A DNA stretch of 11,777 nt from Clostridiales bacterium (lineage in GTDB: Bacteria; Bacillota; Clostridia; Oscillospirales; Acutalibacteraceae), in contig JAAYFA010000263.1 in assembly GCA_012728445.1 (NCBI GenBank), forward strand, positions 1 through 11,777. Reading direction: 5' to 3'. Positions within the stretch are counted from its first letter, which is position 1, and the number at the start of each line of letters is the position of its first letter. A model generated the notes under the pieces. That model did no database searches. It worked only from the letters and a program-made list of their open reading frames with translations, and was not told the origin of the DNA. The position numbers and the translations under genes are program-made. Below are positions 5,672 through 11,777 of this stretch, in pieces.

Positions 5672-6398
5672 TGCGCATGCCTTTGATCGTCTCCGGCATT
5701 TCGTCTGTGGCTATTTTAAGGGCGATCCCCTCGGCTATGGCCGTTTTGCCGACCCCCGGTTCGCCTACAAGACACGGATTGTTTTTTGTGCGCCTGCTTA
5801 AAATCTGAACGACCCGCTCAATTTCTTGTTCTCTGCCGATGACGGGGTCAATCAAGTTTTGGCGTGCGAGTGCGGTCAAATCCCTGCCGAACTTGTCGAG
5901 GGTGGGGGTTAAGGATGCCTTATCTTCCGCATCCGATTCCCCCGGTGACGGTGCGCCCGCAACGCTCAACGATTTTATGACATCCCCCAGAACTTCTTTC
6001 GGGTTCGCCCCTGCTTGCATCATGATGCCAAGCGCTACGCTTTGCCCTTCACGGATGAGAGCGATGAGCAGATGCTCGGTACCGATATAAGAATGCCCCA
6101 TCATGCGCGCTTGCATAACAGATGTTTCAAGCATATGTTTGCAGCGCGGGGTAAAGTCGTTATGGGTAAGCTTTGTTGGCTCGCCCACGCCGATACTGTC
6201 TTTTATGGTGTCTGCGACGTCTTCGGCCGTCAGCCCGTAGTCGGAAAGGATGTCGTAAGCAATCCCGCTTTCTACATCCAGCAAACCGAAGAGAAGGTGC
6301 TCACTGCCGATTTCGGTGTGCCCCATATTGCCCGCCGTTTCAATTGCGGTATTTAAAGCCAGATTGGCTTTTTCGGTAAATCCATTGAATTTGTACAT
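5613..6398 (-). CDS. clpC: ClpC N-terminal fragment (Clp-N domains and start of AAA-1)
   Basis: The zero-frame product is 261 residues long. It begins MYKFNGFTEKANLAL and contains both Clp-N repeats (GHTEIGSEHLLFGLL and GHSYIGTEHLLIALI), the linker, and the start of the first ATPase domain through GEPGVGKT (212-219). It stops at TGA immediately after TKYRGDF, before Walker B, so alone it could not hydrolyse ATP. The ATG at 6398 has a GGAGG site 8 bases upstream. About 130 bases of repeat-rich spacer separate it from mcsB, with no clear promoter of its own. Confidence 0.75.
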   Translation of the reverse strand: MYKFNGFTEKANLALNTAIETAGNMGHTEIGSEHLLFGLLDVESGIAYDILSDYGLTAEDVADTIKDSIGVGEPTKLTHNDFTPRCKHMLETSVMQARMMGHSYIGTEHLLIALIREGQSVALGIMMQAGANPKEVLGDVIKSLSVAGAPSPGESDAEDKASLTPTLDKFGRDLTALARQNLIDPVIGREQEIERVVQILSRRTKNNPCLVGEPGVGKTAIAEGIALKIATDEMPETIKGMRIVALDITGMVAGTKYRGDF

Positions 6399-6430
6399 AG
6401 TTTAATCCTCCGATATAAAAAATCAAAACA

Positions 6431-6538
6431 GGTGGTTGGTGGTTTTTTTTAGGTGAACGATGGGTGAGCGATTGTTCAACTACTGCTCAACCCTTGCTCA
6501 TCTACTGCTCAGCCATTGCCCACCAACTGCTCAGCCTT
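6431..6538. repeat. Composite repeat: GTGGTTGGTGGTT head plus 11-bp-period array (locus 1)
   Basis: The head GTGGTTGGTGGTT (6432-6444) is followed by eight 11-bp units from 6451 to 6538. The first two (AGGTGAACGAT, GGGTGAGCGAT) are in reverse orientation. Six forward units follow, such as TGCTCAACCCT, TGCTCATCTAC and TGCTCAGCCAT. The array fills the mcsB-clpC spacer and runs through the mcsB stop codon into its last codons. The inverted pair allows hairpins (GGGTGAGC against GCTCAACCC). The same family recurs at 11482-11596. Confidence 0.75.
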
Positions 6539-7550
6539 CCGCTTTCAGCGCTTCCCTCACCGCAGTCGCTCTGACTGCATCCCGCTCGGCGGCTGTTAGG
6601 TTTTTGCCTTCGCGGGCATTTATGGTGGCGGCCTGCATGTTGACAATCAACTCGTTTAATTGTTCGAGGCCGAAATTCAAGATGTTATTTGCAGCGCCTA
6701 CACGAACTAGGGATATTAATTCCATAAACTCGTCGCCACTTAGCAGCCTTGCTGTTTGCAAAACGCCCAGCGCGCGCCAGATTTTATCGTTGTTTTCCGG
6801 ATTTTTGAGCATCAGCTTTGCCGCCTCACGCTCTTGGTTCACCAACTGTATGGCGATCTGCTGCAGATTATGCAAAGCGGATGTTTCCGTAATGCCTAGG
6901 GTAATCTGATTGCTTAGCTGGTAGAGGTCGCCTTTTGGGCTGGACCCCTCCCCGTAAGCGCCCCGTATGGTCATGCCAAGTTTTGAGACGGTGGAGGCCA
7001 AACGGTTGATGTGCCCGATGCGTGTAAGGGCCGGCAAGTGCAGCATAACGGATGCCCGCATGGCGGTGCCCAAATTGGTCGGGCATTGGGTAAGGTAACC
7101 TATCCGCTCATCAAACGCATAAGCTAGGCGCTTGTCGAGCGCCGTGTCTATTTCGTCGGCGATGGCATAGGCTTCTTGCAGGGCCAAGCCGGCTTTCATT
7201 ACTTGCAGACGGATGTGATCCTCTTCGCACAGCATAATACTGACCGACTCATCTTTTGTGAGCATGAGCGCCCGCCCATCAACGGAGGAGGCGAATTCGG
7301 GGCTGATAAGGTGCCTTTCCGCAAGGGAAACGGCTTGCGAGCGGGTCAACGTTTTCATCTCTAAATAACCGAACTCGTAGGTGTTGTCTTCCATGAGTGC
7401 GTCTCTGACAGTTTCATTGACTGTCTGCCTGCCTTTTGCGTCTAAGCGGGCGGGGAAAAGAAAGTCTTTGAGGTTTCTCGCAAGGCGTATACGGGTACTC
7501 AGAACAACATCGCCCTGGTCGCCTTTTTCAATATACCATTTATTATTCAT
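6531..7550 (-). CDS. mcsB: Protein-arginine kinase McsB
   Basis: A 339-residue enzyme of the ATP:guanido phosphotransferase fold. It phosphorylates arginines on proteins, marking them for ClpCP and inactivating CtsR. Visible motifs are the N-terminal STRIRLARN (18-26), CEEDHIRLQ (108-116), the active-site CPTNLGT with C156 (156-162), and RGAYGEGS (196-203) in the phosphagen-binding region. B. subtilis McsB is about 363 residues; this one is slightly shorter at the C-terminus, where an 11-bp repeat array overlaps the stop codon. The ATG is 6 bases after the mcsA stop, and its GGAGGG ribosome site lies in the last mcsA codons, so translation is probably coupled. Activity requires McsA, encoded just upstream. 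Confidence 0.95.
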   Translation of the reverse strand: MNNKWYIEKGDQGDVVLSTRIRLARNLKDFLFPARLDAKGRQTVNETVRDALMEDNTYEFGYLEMKTLTRSQAVSLAERHLISPEFASSVDGRALMLTKDESVSIMLCEEDHIRLQVMKAGLALQEAYAIADEIDTALDKRLAYAFDERIGYLTQCPTNLGTAMRASVMLHLPALTRIGHINRLASTVSKLGMTIRGAYGEGSSPKGDLYQLSNQITLGITETSALHNLQQIAIQLVNQEREAAKLMLKNPENNDKIWRALGVLQTARLLSGDEFMELISLVRVGAANNILNFGLEQLNELIVNMQAATINAREGKNLTAAERDAVRATAVREALKAEG

Positions 7551-7556
7551 GATTCA

Positions 7557-8048
7557 TTAACCCTCCATTCCCTTAATTTCATCCCTGAGTTTTGCGGCTT
7601 GTTCAAAGTTTTGTTCTTCTATAGCGGCGTTGAGGTCCTCGCGGAGCTTTTCCAGGTGGCTTTTCTTTTTGGTCGATTTCTCCGCTATCTTGGAAACTTT
7701 GCCGTTGTGCTCTATTCTGCCATGTATCCGTTGCAGAGATGGCAGCAATTTGTCATAAAAAGTTGTATAGCACTGTGCGCAGCCAAGCTTGCCGTCACGG
7801 ACAATGTCCTCAAACGAGCAGCCGCATTTCGAGCAGCGCAGGGCCTTCGCCGATTTTGCCTCCGGCAATCCATTTTCTAAAATGCCGCCGAAAAGCTCGC
7901 CTAAATTAAGCCCAAAGCCCGAGAAAAAATCTCCGTAACCTAAATGCGCCGCGCAGTCCGCACAAAGATGGGTTTCGGCGGTATCGCCGTTGACAACGCG
8001 TTTGATGTGGGTTGTCGCTTCGCTTCTTTCACAATTTTGGCATACCAT
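7557..8048 (-). CDS. mcsA: McsA, zinc-binding activator of McsB with UVR motif
   Basis: A 163-residue protein with four CxxC pairs near residues 3/6 (CQNC), 29/32 (CADC), 72/75 (CSKC) and 90/93 (CAQC), forming the two zinc-binding units typical of McsA. A basic linker (KSTKKKSHLEKL) leads to a C-terminal UVR motif, LNAAIEEQNFEQAAKLRDE. McsA binds and activates McsB and tunes CtsR release under heat or thiol stress. Two adjacent starts exist (GTG at 8051, ATG at 8048); the ATG is preferred because AGGAGG lies 7 bases before it. It sits 36 bases after ctsR and 6 before mcsB. Confidence 0.95.
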   Translation of the reverse strand: MVCQNCERSEATTHIKRVVNGDTAETHLCADCAAHLGYGDFFSGFGLNLGELFGGILENGLPEAKSAKALRCSKCGCSFEDIVRDGKLGCAQCYTTFYDKLLPSLQRIHGRIEHNGKVSKIAEKSTKKKSHLEKLREDLNAAIEEQNFEQAAKLRDEIKGMEG

Positions 8049-8084
8049 CACAGTTCCTCCTCAAAATGTTGTTCGGTTAATCGT

Positions 8085-8531
8085 TTATATTACTGTTAAA
8101 AGCATATTTTTAAAAAGTAGTGCTCGTGTTTTGTCACGGCTTTCCTGCGGGTGCAGCCTTAGTGAGCTGTCGGACGTTGCGGTGAGCATCAGCGTTGCTA
8201 TTTCCTCTTCCAAAATATCTTGATGGCTCAAATTTAAGATATGCGCCCGACAAGTTTTTTCGTCAAGCGTGGAGCCGATGGTGTTGATGACGTGCATGAG
8301 CACCGCACCCAAATCACCTTTCACCCGGCTGATGCGTATATAGCCCCCGCCGCCCCTGCGGCTTTCCACAATATAGCCTTGCTCGGGCGTAAACCGTGAG
8401 GCCAACACATAGTTAATTTGACTTGGCACACAGCCCAGACTTTGTGCAAGCTCGTTACGCTGAATTTCCGTATATCCGTCGTGTTCGAGCATGCCCATGA
8501 TAATTCCGGCTATGTTGCTGGTGATGTTCAT
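8085..8531 (-). CDS. ctsR: CtsR, transcriptional repressor of class III stress genes
   Basis: A 148-residue dimeric winged-helix repressor of clp genes; it acts as a heat sensor through its glycine-rich wing. The core CVPSQINYVLASRFTPEQGY and the wing VESRRGGGGYIRI (about 55-67) match the family closely. The C-terminal four-helix domain ends RDKTRALLFKNMLLTV, and its arginines are the region McsB targets in relatives. The ATG at 8531 was chosen over an upstream in-frame TTG (8540), which lies too close to the AAGGA ribosome site. First gene of the operon; its own promoter carries CtsR boxes, so it is autoregulated. Confidence 0.95.
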   Translation of the reverse strand: MNITSNIAGIIMGMLEHDGYTEIQRNELAQSLGCVPSQINYVLASRFTPEQGYIVESRRGGGGYIRISRVKGDLGAVLMHVINTIGSTLDEKTCRAHILNLSHQDILEEEIATLMLTATSDSSLRLHPQESRDKTRALLFKNMLLTVI

Positions 8532-8553
8532 AATGATCAAATCCTTACTAGTC

Positions 8554-8570
8554 TTTGACTATCTTTGACC
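8554..8570 (-). promoter_or_regulatory. CtsR operator
   Basis: On the minus strand GGTCAAA-GAT-AGTCAAA is a full match to the CtsR heptad direct repeat (A/G-GTCAAA-NAN-A/G-GTCAAA). It lies at and just after the expected transcript start, 23 bases ahead of the ctsR ATG. Confidence 0.93.
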
Positions 8571-8577
8571 TTCATTA

Positions 8578-8606
8578 ATTATAGAATATTACACGACAAT
8601 CGTCAA
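8578..8606 (-). promoter_or_regulatory. Sigma-A promoter of the ctsR operon
   Basis: TTGACG (8601-8606) and TATAAT (8578-8583) on the minus strand are separated by 17 bases. The -35 is itself part of a CtsR-like half site (TTTGACG, the complement of CGTCAAA). Confidence 0.9.
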
Positions 8607-8624
8607 AGGTCAGGGAAGGTCAAA
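8601..8624 (+). promoter_or_regulatory. Second, imperfect CtsR-like box cluster over the -35
   Basis: On the plus strand CGTCAAA (8601-8607) abuts GGTCAGG (8608-8614), which is followed by GAA and GGTCAAA (8618-8624). The last two heptads keep the CtsR spacing of three bases with a central A. This box is oriented opposite to the main operator and covers the -35. Confidence 0.5.
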
Positions 8625-8649
8625 ACCGGCTGAAATCAGCCGGTTTTTT
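8622..8649. terminator. Terminator between the alcohol dehydrogenase gene and the ctsR operon
   Basis: AAAACCGGCTGA (8622-8633) and TCAGCCGGTTTT (8636-8647) are perfect 12-bp arms with only two bases between them, so a few inner pairs must open. T-runs lie on both strands (TTTTTT plus, TTTT minus). It serves the adh gene, which ends about 60 bases away, and overlaps the upstream CtsR-like box. Confidence 0.8.
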
Positions 8650-8710
8650 GAAATAACTCTCGTTTTCAGAGCATTGCTTGTACTTGTTCCGATTCTTACA
8701 TTTCGGGCTG

Positions 8711-9826
8711 TTAATCTTGCAGTTTTGCTAAAATATCTTCGGCATCCTTTGCGGTTAATCCGCCGGGAGATGTTACAAAGTTTTTGGGTGGTTCCGCTGC
8801 CCAGCGCTCGGCAAAGTCGGCCGCTTGCTCCGGTGTTATTTGAATATCCGCAAAGCCGGTCAAATCCCTGATGGTCCGGTTCAGCGTATCCTTGTCCGTT
8901 TCCAGCAAGGTCAAAAGCTCCGCCAATTTTTCCGGTTCATAGCTGTTTGCTCTGTCAAGGAATGACGGCAAGAACATGGCACAGGCTTTGCCGTGAGGGA
9001 CGTCATAATTTTCGGTCAACACATAGCCCAGCGGGTGGGGGAAGGCGGTGCCGGTGTTGTTAATCACAAGCCCTGCGTAGAGGGATCCGTAATACAGCTC
9101 GTCGCGCATAACTGTTGTGGGCAGTTCGCCGGTTTTGTGCAGCTCTTTGAGCGCCGTCCAAAGCATTGGTATGCCCTTTTGGGCAAAACATTTTAATACG
9201 CCCGCACACGTCGGGGTAAACCATGCCTCCACACCGTGGCTGAAGGCGTCAAGGGCGGTGGATACCGTTACATCGAAGGGTACGGAGTAGGTATATTTTG
9301 GGTCCGCAAAAGCGAGCTTGGCATAGCAGTCGGCGCCTAAAATGCTCTTTTTGCGCCCGCTTTCGTCCATGGTGAGCACAGCAACGCTTGTTACCTCACT
9401 GCCCGTGCCTGCCGTTGTGCCGATGAGAACAACCGGCAGCGGGTCATTTTTATACGCTCGCTTATAAATATCCATTGGCTGCAAATCGCCGTTTGTGGCA
9501 TAAATAGCCACCGCTTTTGAAGCGTCAAGGGGCGAGCCGCCGCCGATGCCGATAATAAAATCCGCGCCAAACTCCCGTGCCTGCTCCCCTGCCGCGTGGC
9601 AGTCGGAAATGAGCGGATTTTGCCCAATCCCGTCAAACACCCGATAACCGATGCGTTCATTTTTGAGCACCGTTTGTACATCTTTAAGCGCACCGCTCAG
9701 GCGTGCGGACGAACCGCCCGTTACCATCAAACACCGCTTGCCAAAGTTGCTGAGCAACTCCGAATTATGGAGTACCGCATCCCTGCCACTCACCGTTTTA
9801 ACGGGCATGAAAAAATCAAATTCCAC
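8711..9826 (-). CDS. Iron-containing alcohol dehydrogenase
   Basis: A group III (iron-type) NAD(P)-dependent alcohol dehydrogenase, interconverting an alcohol with its aldehyde or ketone in the cytoplasm. Counting from the GTG at 9835, it shows the dinucleotide loop GGGSPLD (98-104), TTAGTGSEVT (140-149) and the metal ligands D196 and H200 (ALDAFSHGVEAW), H267 (FPHPLGY) and H281 (VPHGKA). The length of about 371-374 fits the family. Two GTG starts are possible (9835 and 9826); 9826 is chosen because AAAGGTGA lies 6 bases before it, while 9835 has only A/G-rich sequence. Single gene with its own promoter and terminator. The natural substrate cannot be read from the sequence. Confidence 0.92.
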   Translation of the reverse strand: MEFDFFMPVKTVSGRDAVLHNSELLSNFGKRCLMVTGGSSARLSGALKDVQTVLKNERIGYRVFDGIGQNPLISDCHAAGEQAREFGADFIIGIGGGSPLDASKAVAIYATNGDLQPMDIYKRAYKNDPLPVVLIGTTAGTGSEVTSVAVLTMDESGRKKSILGADCYAKLAFADPKYTYSVPFDVTVSTALDAFSHGVEAWFTPTCAGVLKCFAQKGIPMLWTALKELHKTGELPTTVMRDELYYGSLYAGLVINNTGTAFPHPLGYVLTENYDVPHGKACAMFLPSFLDRANSYEPEKLAELLTLLETDKDTLNRTIRDLTGFADIQITPEQAADFAERWAAEPPKNFVTSPGGLTAKDAEDILAKLQD

Positions 9827-9907
9827 GTTTTTCACCTTTTTCTTTTTTTAGCCGCACGCTGTATTACATCAAAATCAAAGCAATTTCACACGGCCCTTAT
9901 TGCATCT

Positions 9908-9916
9908 ATTATAGCA
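9908..9916 (-). promoter_or_regulatory. Extended -10 promoter of the alcohol dehydrogenase gene
   Basis: On the minus strand TGCTATAAT is an extended -10 with a full TATAAT (9908-9913). No good -35 stands 17 bases upstream. The expected start is about 75 bases before the GTG. Confidence 0.6.
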
Positions 9917-9932
9917 TATTTTATGGGTTTTC

Positions 9933-9961
9933 GCTTTGATTTTTTCGATGTCGCTCAAAGC
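9933..9961. promoter_or_regulatory. Inverted repeat GCTTTGA / TCAAAGC between divergent promoters
   Basis: Perfect 7-bp arms at 9933-9939 and 9955-9961 flank 15 bases. A third copy, TCAAAGC, occurs at 9875-9881. The repeat lies between the adh -10 and the apbE -35, a place for a shared regulator, but no known consensus fits. Confidence 0.25.
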
Positions 9962-9963
9962 CC

Positions 9964-9992
9964 TTGCATATTACGTTGTCTGAGTATACAAT
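9964..9992 (+). promoter_or_regulatory. Promoter of the apbE operon
   Basis: TTGCAT (9964-9969) and TACAAT (9987-9992) are 17 bases apart. The predicted start near 9999 falls after an in-frame ATG at 9995, which argues against that ATG as the apbE start. Confidence 0.55.
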
Positions 9993-10039
9993 ATATGACG
10001 AATGATTTGATGGGATATTTTTGGATTGGAGTTGGCAAT

Positions 10040-11101
10040 TTGGCATCGGAAGGCAAACGCAGTAACAGAAAAGGGCTGATTTTAGCCGGCGCCGCTATTG
10101 TTGCGCTTGCAGGCTTATTTATATATGACGTTTTTTTTAACATCCCCGAATACACAAAAAGTGATTTTTCGATGGGTACCGTTGTCACGCAAACGCTCAC
10201 CGGCAACGATGCCGAAAAAGCCGCAGGCGAAATTTTTGAAGCGTTCGACAATATTGAGCAAAAGTGGCTTTCTTGGCGGCTGCCGAATGCCAACATCGCA
10301 AAAGTAAACGAGGCCGCAGGGACGGGTTTCCCCGTTGCGGACAATACTGTTGAGTGGCTTAAGAAAACGCTGGATGTGTGTGCGAGCAGCTCCGGGGCGC
10401 TTGACATCACCATTGGCAGGATTACAGCGCTGTGGGACTTTGGCGGCGAGTACGAGAGACTACCGAAAAAAGATGAAATTAGCGATATGCTGGGCAAAGT
10501 AGATTACCGCGGGGTGGAATTCACCGGTAACACCGTTAAAATAGCCCGTGGGCAAAGTCTTGACATGGGAGCCGTCGGCAAAGGGATTGCCTGCGACGAA
10601 GCCCTGAAAATCCTCCGTGAAAACGATATAAAATCCGCGATTATTTCCGTGGGTGGCAGCATCCTGCTCTACGGGGGCAAAGAAGACTTTCGCGTTGGCA
10701 TACGCGACCCGGAAGGCAGGCCAACCGATTATATGGGCGTTTTAACGCTGAAGAGCGGCTGTATCTCTACCTCCGGCAGTTACGAAAAAACGCTTGTCCG
10801 CGATGGTGGCACCTATCATCACATCCTGGACCCGAAAACGGGTTACTCCGCTCAAAGCGGGTTGACGAGCGTGACGGTGGTGTGTGATTCCGGCCTTTTG
10901 ACAGACGCGCTTTCAACCGCCTGTTTTGTACTGGGCTATGAAAATAGCTTGCCACTGCTAGAGAAATATAATGCCCATGCCGTTTTTATTGCCGATGACC
11001 GAAGCGTAAAGGTTACACCGGGGCTTGCCGGCTTGTTTGAAATCGCAAACAACGACTATACGAGTGACTCGTCGCTAACATCAACGGGGGCAGTACAATG
11101 A
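10040..11101 (+). CDS. apbE: FAD:protein FMN transferase (ApbE), membrane-anchored
   Basis: ApbE moves FMN from FAD onto a threonine of target proteins (RnfG/NqrC-type or extracytosolic FMN-binding domains), using Mg2+, on the outer face of the membrane. From the TTG at 10040 it is 353 residues: a single membrane anchor (about 12-33), then the ApbE fold with LDITIGRITALWDFGG (121-136), DMGAVGKG (175-182), SVGGSILLYGG (203-213), STSGSYEK (243-250), HHILDPKTGYS (260-270) and the metal-site region D289-ALST. Many relatives have a lipobox cysteine; this one has an uncleaved-looking helix instead. The TTG start is supported by GGAG 8 bases upstream; in-frame ATGs at 9995 and 10010 lack ribosome sites. 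It overlaps the next gene by 4 bases (ATGA). Confidence 0.92.
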   Translation: MASEGKRSNRKGLILAGAAIVALAGLFIYDVFFNIPEYTKSDFSMGTVVTQTLTGNDAEKAAGEIFEAFDNIEQKWLSWRLPNANIAKVNEAAGTGFPVADNTVEWLKKTLDVCASSSGALDITIGRITALWDFGGEYERLPKKDEISDMLGKVDYRGVEFTGNTVKIARGQSLDMGAVGKGIACDEALKILRENDIKSAIISVGGSILLYGGKEDFRVGIRDPEGRPTDYMGVLTLKSGCISTSGSYEKTLVRDGGTYHHILDPKTGYSAQSGLTSVTVVCDSGLLTDALSTACFVLGYENSLPLLEKYNAHAVFIADDRSVKVTPGLAGLFEIANNDYTSDSSLTSTGAVQ

Positions 11102-11481
11102 AAAGACTGTTTAAAAGAGCGGACTTCTTGCTGATTTTTGTTTTTTGCTTACTATTCGCTGCTATGTTTTTACCACGTGTTTTAAGTAGCGATGACCTTA
11201 CCGCAAGAATTTACAGAGATGGTGTGGAAATCTACAGCATTAATTTAACCAAAGTTGCGAGCAGCTATACAATAGACTTAAAAAGCACACCGGCAGGACT
11301 GGTTGAAGTTGAAAAGAATGCCATCGGCTACCTTGATGCCGATTGCCCGGATAAACTATGCGTCAATACCGGCATGCTCACCCGCCGCGGACAAACCGCC
11401 GCCTGCCTGCCCGCAAAAACGGTTATTATTTTAACCGGCGGCAAAAAGAGCGAAGGCGCACCGGATGTTATTACTTACTGA
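11098..11481 (+). CDS. NusG domain II-containing membrane protein
   Basis: A 127-residue protein with one N-terminal membrane helix (about 9-28) and an extracytoplasmic NusG-II-like beta domain. It carries the family cysteine motif CPDKLCVNTG (83-92) followed by CLPAKTVI (103-110). Despite the name it is not a transcription factor. Such proteins repeatedly sit beside apbE and Gx-transporter genes in Firmicutes, which suggests a part in flavin/quinone membrane redox, but the mechanism is not known. Its ATG overlaps the apbE TGA, with GGGGG about 9 bases upstream, implying translational coupling. Three cysteines (83, 88, 103) could form a disulfide or bind a metal. Confidence 0.9.
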   Translation: MKRLFKRADFLLIFVFCLLFAAMFLPRVLSSDDLTARIYRDGVEIYSINLTKVASSYTIDLKSTPAGLVEVEKNAIGYLDADCPDKLCVNTGMLTRRGQTAACLPAKTVIILTGGKKSEGAPDVITY

Positions 11482-11596
11482 GTGGCTGGTGGCTAGCGTA
11501 CCCCAATCGTTTCTCCATCGCTTCTCCACTGCTTCCCTATCGCTCACCTATCGCTCACCCATCGCTCACCCATCGCCACCCATCGCTCACCCATTA
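11482..11596. repeat. Composite repeat: GTGGCTGGTGGCT head plus 11-bp-period array (locus 2)
   Basis: The head GTGGCTGGTGGCT starts directly after the stop codon of the preceding gene (11482-11494). The array runs from 11510 to 11596 in eight units, 11 bp each except one of 10: TTTCTCCATCG, CTTCTCCACTG, CTTCCCTATCG, CTCACCTATCG, CTCACCCATCG twice, CCACCCATCG, CTCACCCATTA. It ends 8 bases before the AGGAG ribosome site of the next gene, so the operon mRNA would contain it. Head and unit match locus 1 at 6431-6538. Confidence 0.8.
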
Positions 11597-11615
11597 CAAC
11601 CTACAGGAGTTTTTC

Positions 11616-11777
11616 ATGTCATCCAAATCAACTGCTTTAACAAAAAAAATCGCCCTTTTGGGCATATTGGGTGCACAGGCGCTTGCGCTGTCGGCTTTAG
11701 AAAACCTTATTCCTGCGTTTCCGGGCTTGCCACCGGGGGCGAAACCGGGGCTGTCAAACATCGTCACGATGTACACG
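11616..11777 (+). CDS. Gx transporter family / heptaprenyl diphosphate synthase component I (N-terminal part)
   Basis: The first 54 codons of a membrane protein cut by the window edge. After MSSKSTALTKK come a hydrophobic helix, IALLGILGAQALALSALE, and the signature loop NLIPAFPGLPPGAKPG then LSNIV, matching the 'P..PGvKlGLaNi' pattern of the Hpre_diP_synt_I / Gx transporter family. These are S-component-like membrane proteins that often precede a polyprenyl synthase gene, so a quinone-tail or precursor role is likely; transport substrate is unproven. The ATG has AGGAG 7 bases upstream. It follows the NusG-II gene in the same direction, and a minisatellite fills most of the 134-base gap. Confidence 0.85.
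   Translation, partial: MSSKSTALTKKIALLGILGAQALALSALENLIPAFPGLPPGAKPGLSNIVTMYT

Larger units (their letters stand above)
3941..6398 (-). pseudogene. clpC: ClpC AAA+ unfoldase, complete but for one extra base (frameshift or +1 recoding)
   Basis: This is the ATPase of the ClpCP protease. It takes substrates marked by McsB arginine phosphorylation, or brought by adaptors, and threads them into ClpP. The locus is 2458 bases long; removing one T from the T5 run at 5615-5619 gives 818 codons plus a stop, the normal ClpC length. In that corrected protein the order is two Clp-N repeats (about 3-145), AAA-1 with GEPGVGKT (212-219) and ILFIDE (279-284), an M-domain with UVR motif (about 415-460), AAA-2 with GPTGVGKT (549-556) and LLFDE (618-622), and an LGF tripeptide (676-678) suited to ClpP docking. 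Everything past the break is intact. R285 replaces the usual Leu/Ile after the Walker B glutamate. The gene is last in the operon and is followed by a terminator. It may be a sequencing indel, a real mutation or programmed frameshifting. Confidence 0.85.

Noticed and set aside
9875..9900. Rex-like half site (minus TGTGAAATT) ahead of the alcohol dehydrogenase gene
   Set aside because: Rex sites need a symmetric second half (TTGTTAA...TTAACAA); only one half is present.
9596..10039. Longer apbE reading frame extending upstream to 9596
   Set aside because: The extension overlaps the opposing adh gene and both promoters; the ApbE family sequence and ribosome site support the start at 10040.
11594..11776. 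Minus-strand 60-codon open frame at the right edge
   Set aside because: It is the complement of the clearly recognisable Gx transporter N-terminus.

Overview
The window looks like the chromosome of a Gram-positive anaerobe of the Clostridia, probably near Oscillospiraceae/Ruminococcaceae. The reasons are strong AGGAGG ribosome sites, consensus sigma-A promoters, a CtsR/McsA/McsB/ClpC stress operon, Tn4451-type transposon proteins (TnpV, TnpW), and an ApbE / NusG-domain-II / Gx-transporter cluster. The species cannot be named from the sequence alone.

Layout. Bases 1 to about 1160 are the edge of a TnpX/Tn4451-type mobile element read on the minus strand: tnpV, a hairpin terminator, a ~535-base non-coding stretch with a 42-43 bp tandem repeat, and the start of tnpW. 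A PadR-family regulator gene (1160-1531, minus) abuts it; its last codons appear to run into element DNA. Next come a perfect 16-bp hairpin and a secreted or membrane-anchored GH123/DUF4091-like protein (1818-3437, minus) with a palindrome over its likely start of transcription. Bases 3438-3940 hold no intact gene. They contain a decayed RhuM-family fragment, an 86-nt long-range hairpin, a plus-strand terminator and the clpC terminator.

Bases 3941-8531 (minus) are the class III heat-shock operon in the order ctsR-mcsA-mcsB-clpC. It starts from a near-perfect sigma-A promoter covered by CtsR boxes. CtsR represses, McsA/McsB form the arginine kinase that inactivates CtsR and tags proteins, and ClpC unfolds tagged proteins for ClpP. 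clpC is split by one extra T in a T-run. The split has exactly the codon layout of the prfB programmed +1 frameshift (AGG GGN NNN, slippery codon ending UU, UGA). It is either an indel or a recoding site, and is the most interesting point in the window.

Bases 8711-9826 (minus) encode an iron-type alcohol dehydrogenase, divergent from a plus-strand operon: apbE (flavin transferase), a NusG-domain-II membrane protein overlapping it by 4 bp, then the start of a Gx transporter / HepT-like protein that runs off the window. This trio is usually linked to flavin- and quinone-based membrane electron transfer.

Two intergenic regions (6431-6538 and 11482-11596) carry the same composite repeat: a GTGGYTGGTGGYT head followed by an 11-bp-period array related to CTCACCCATCG. 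This suggests a family of dispersed minisatellites in this genome.
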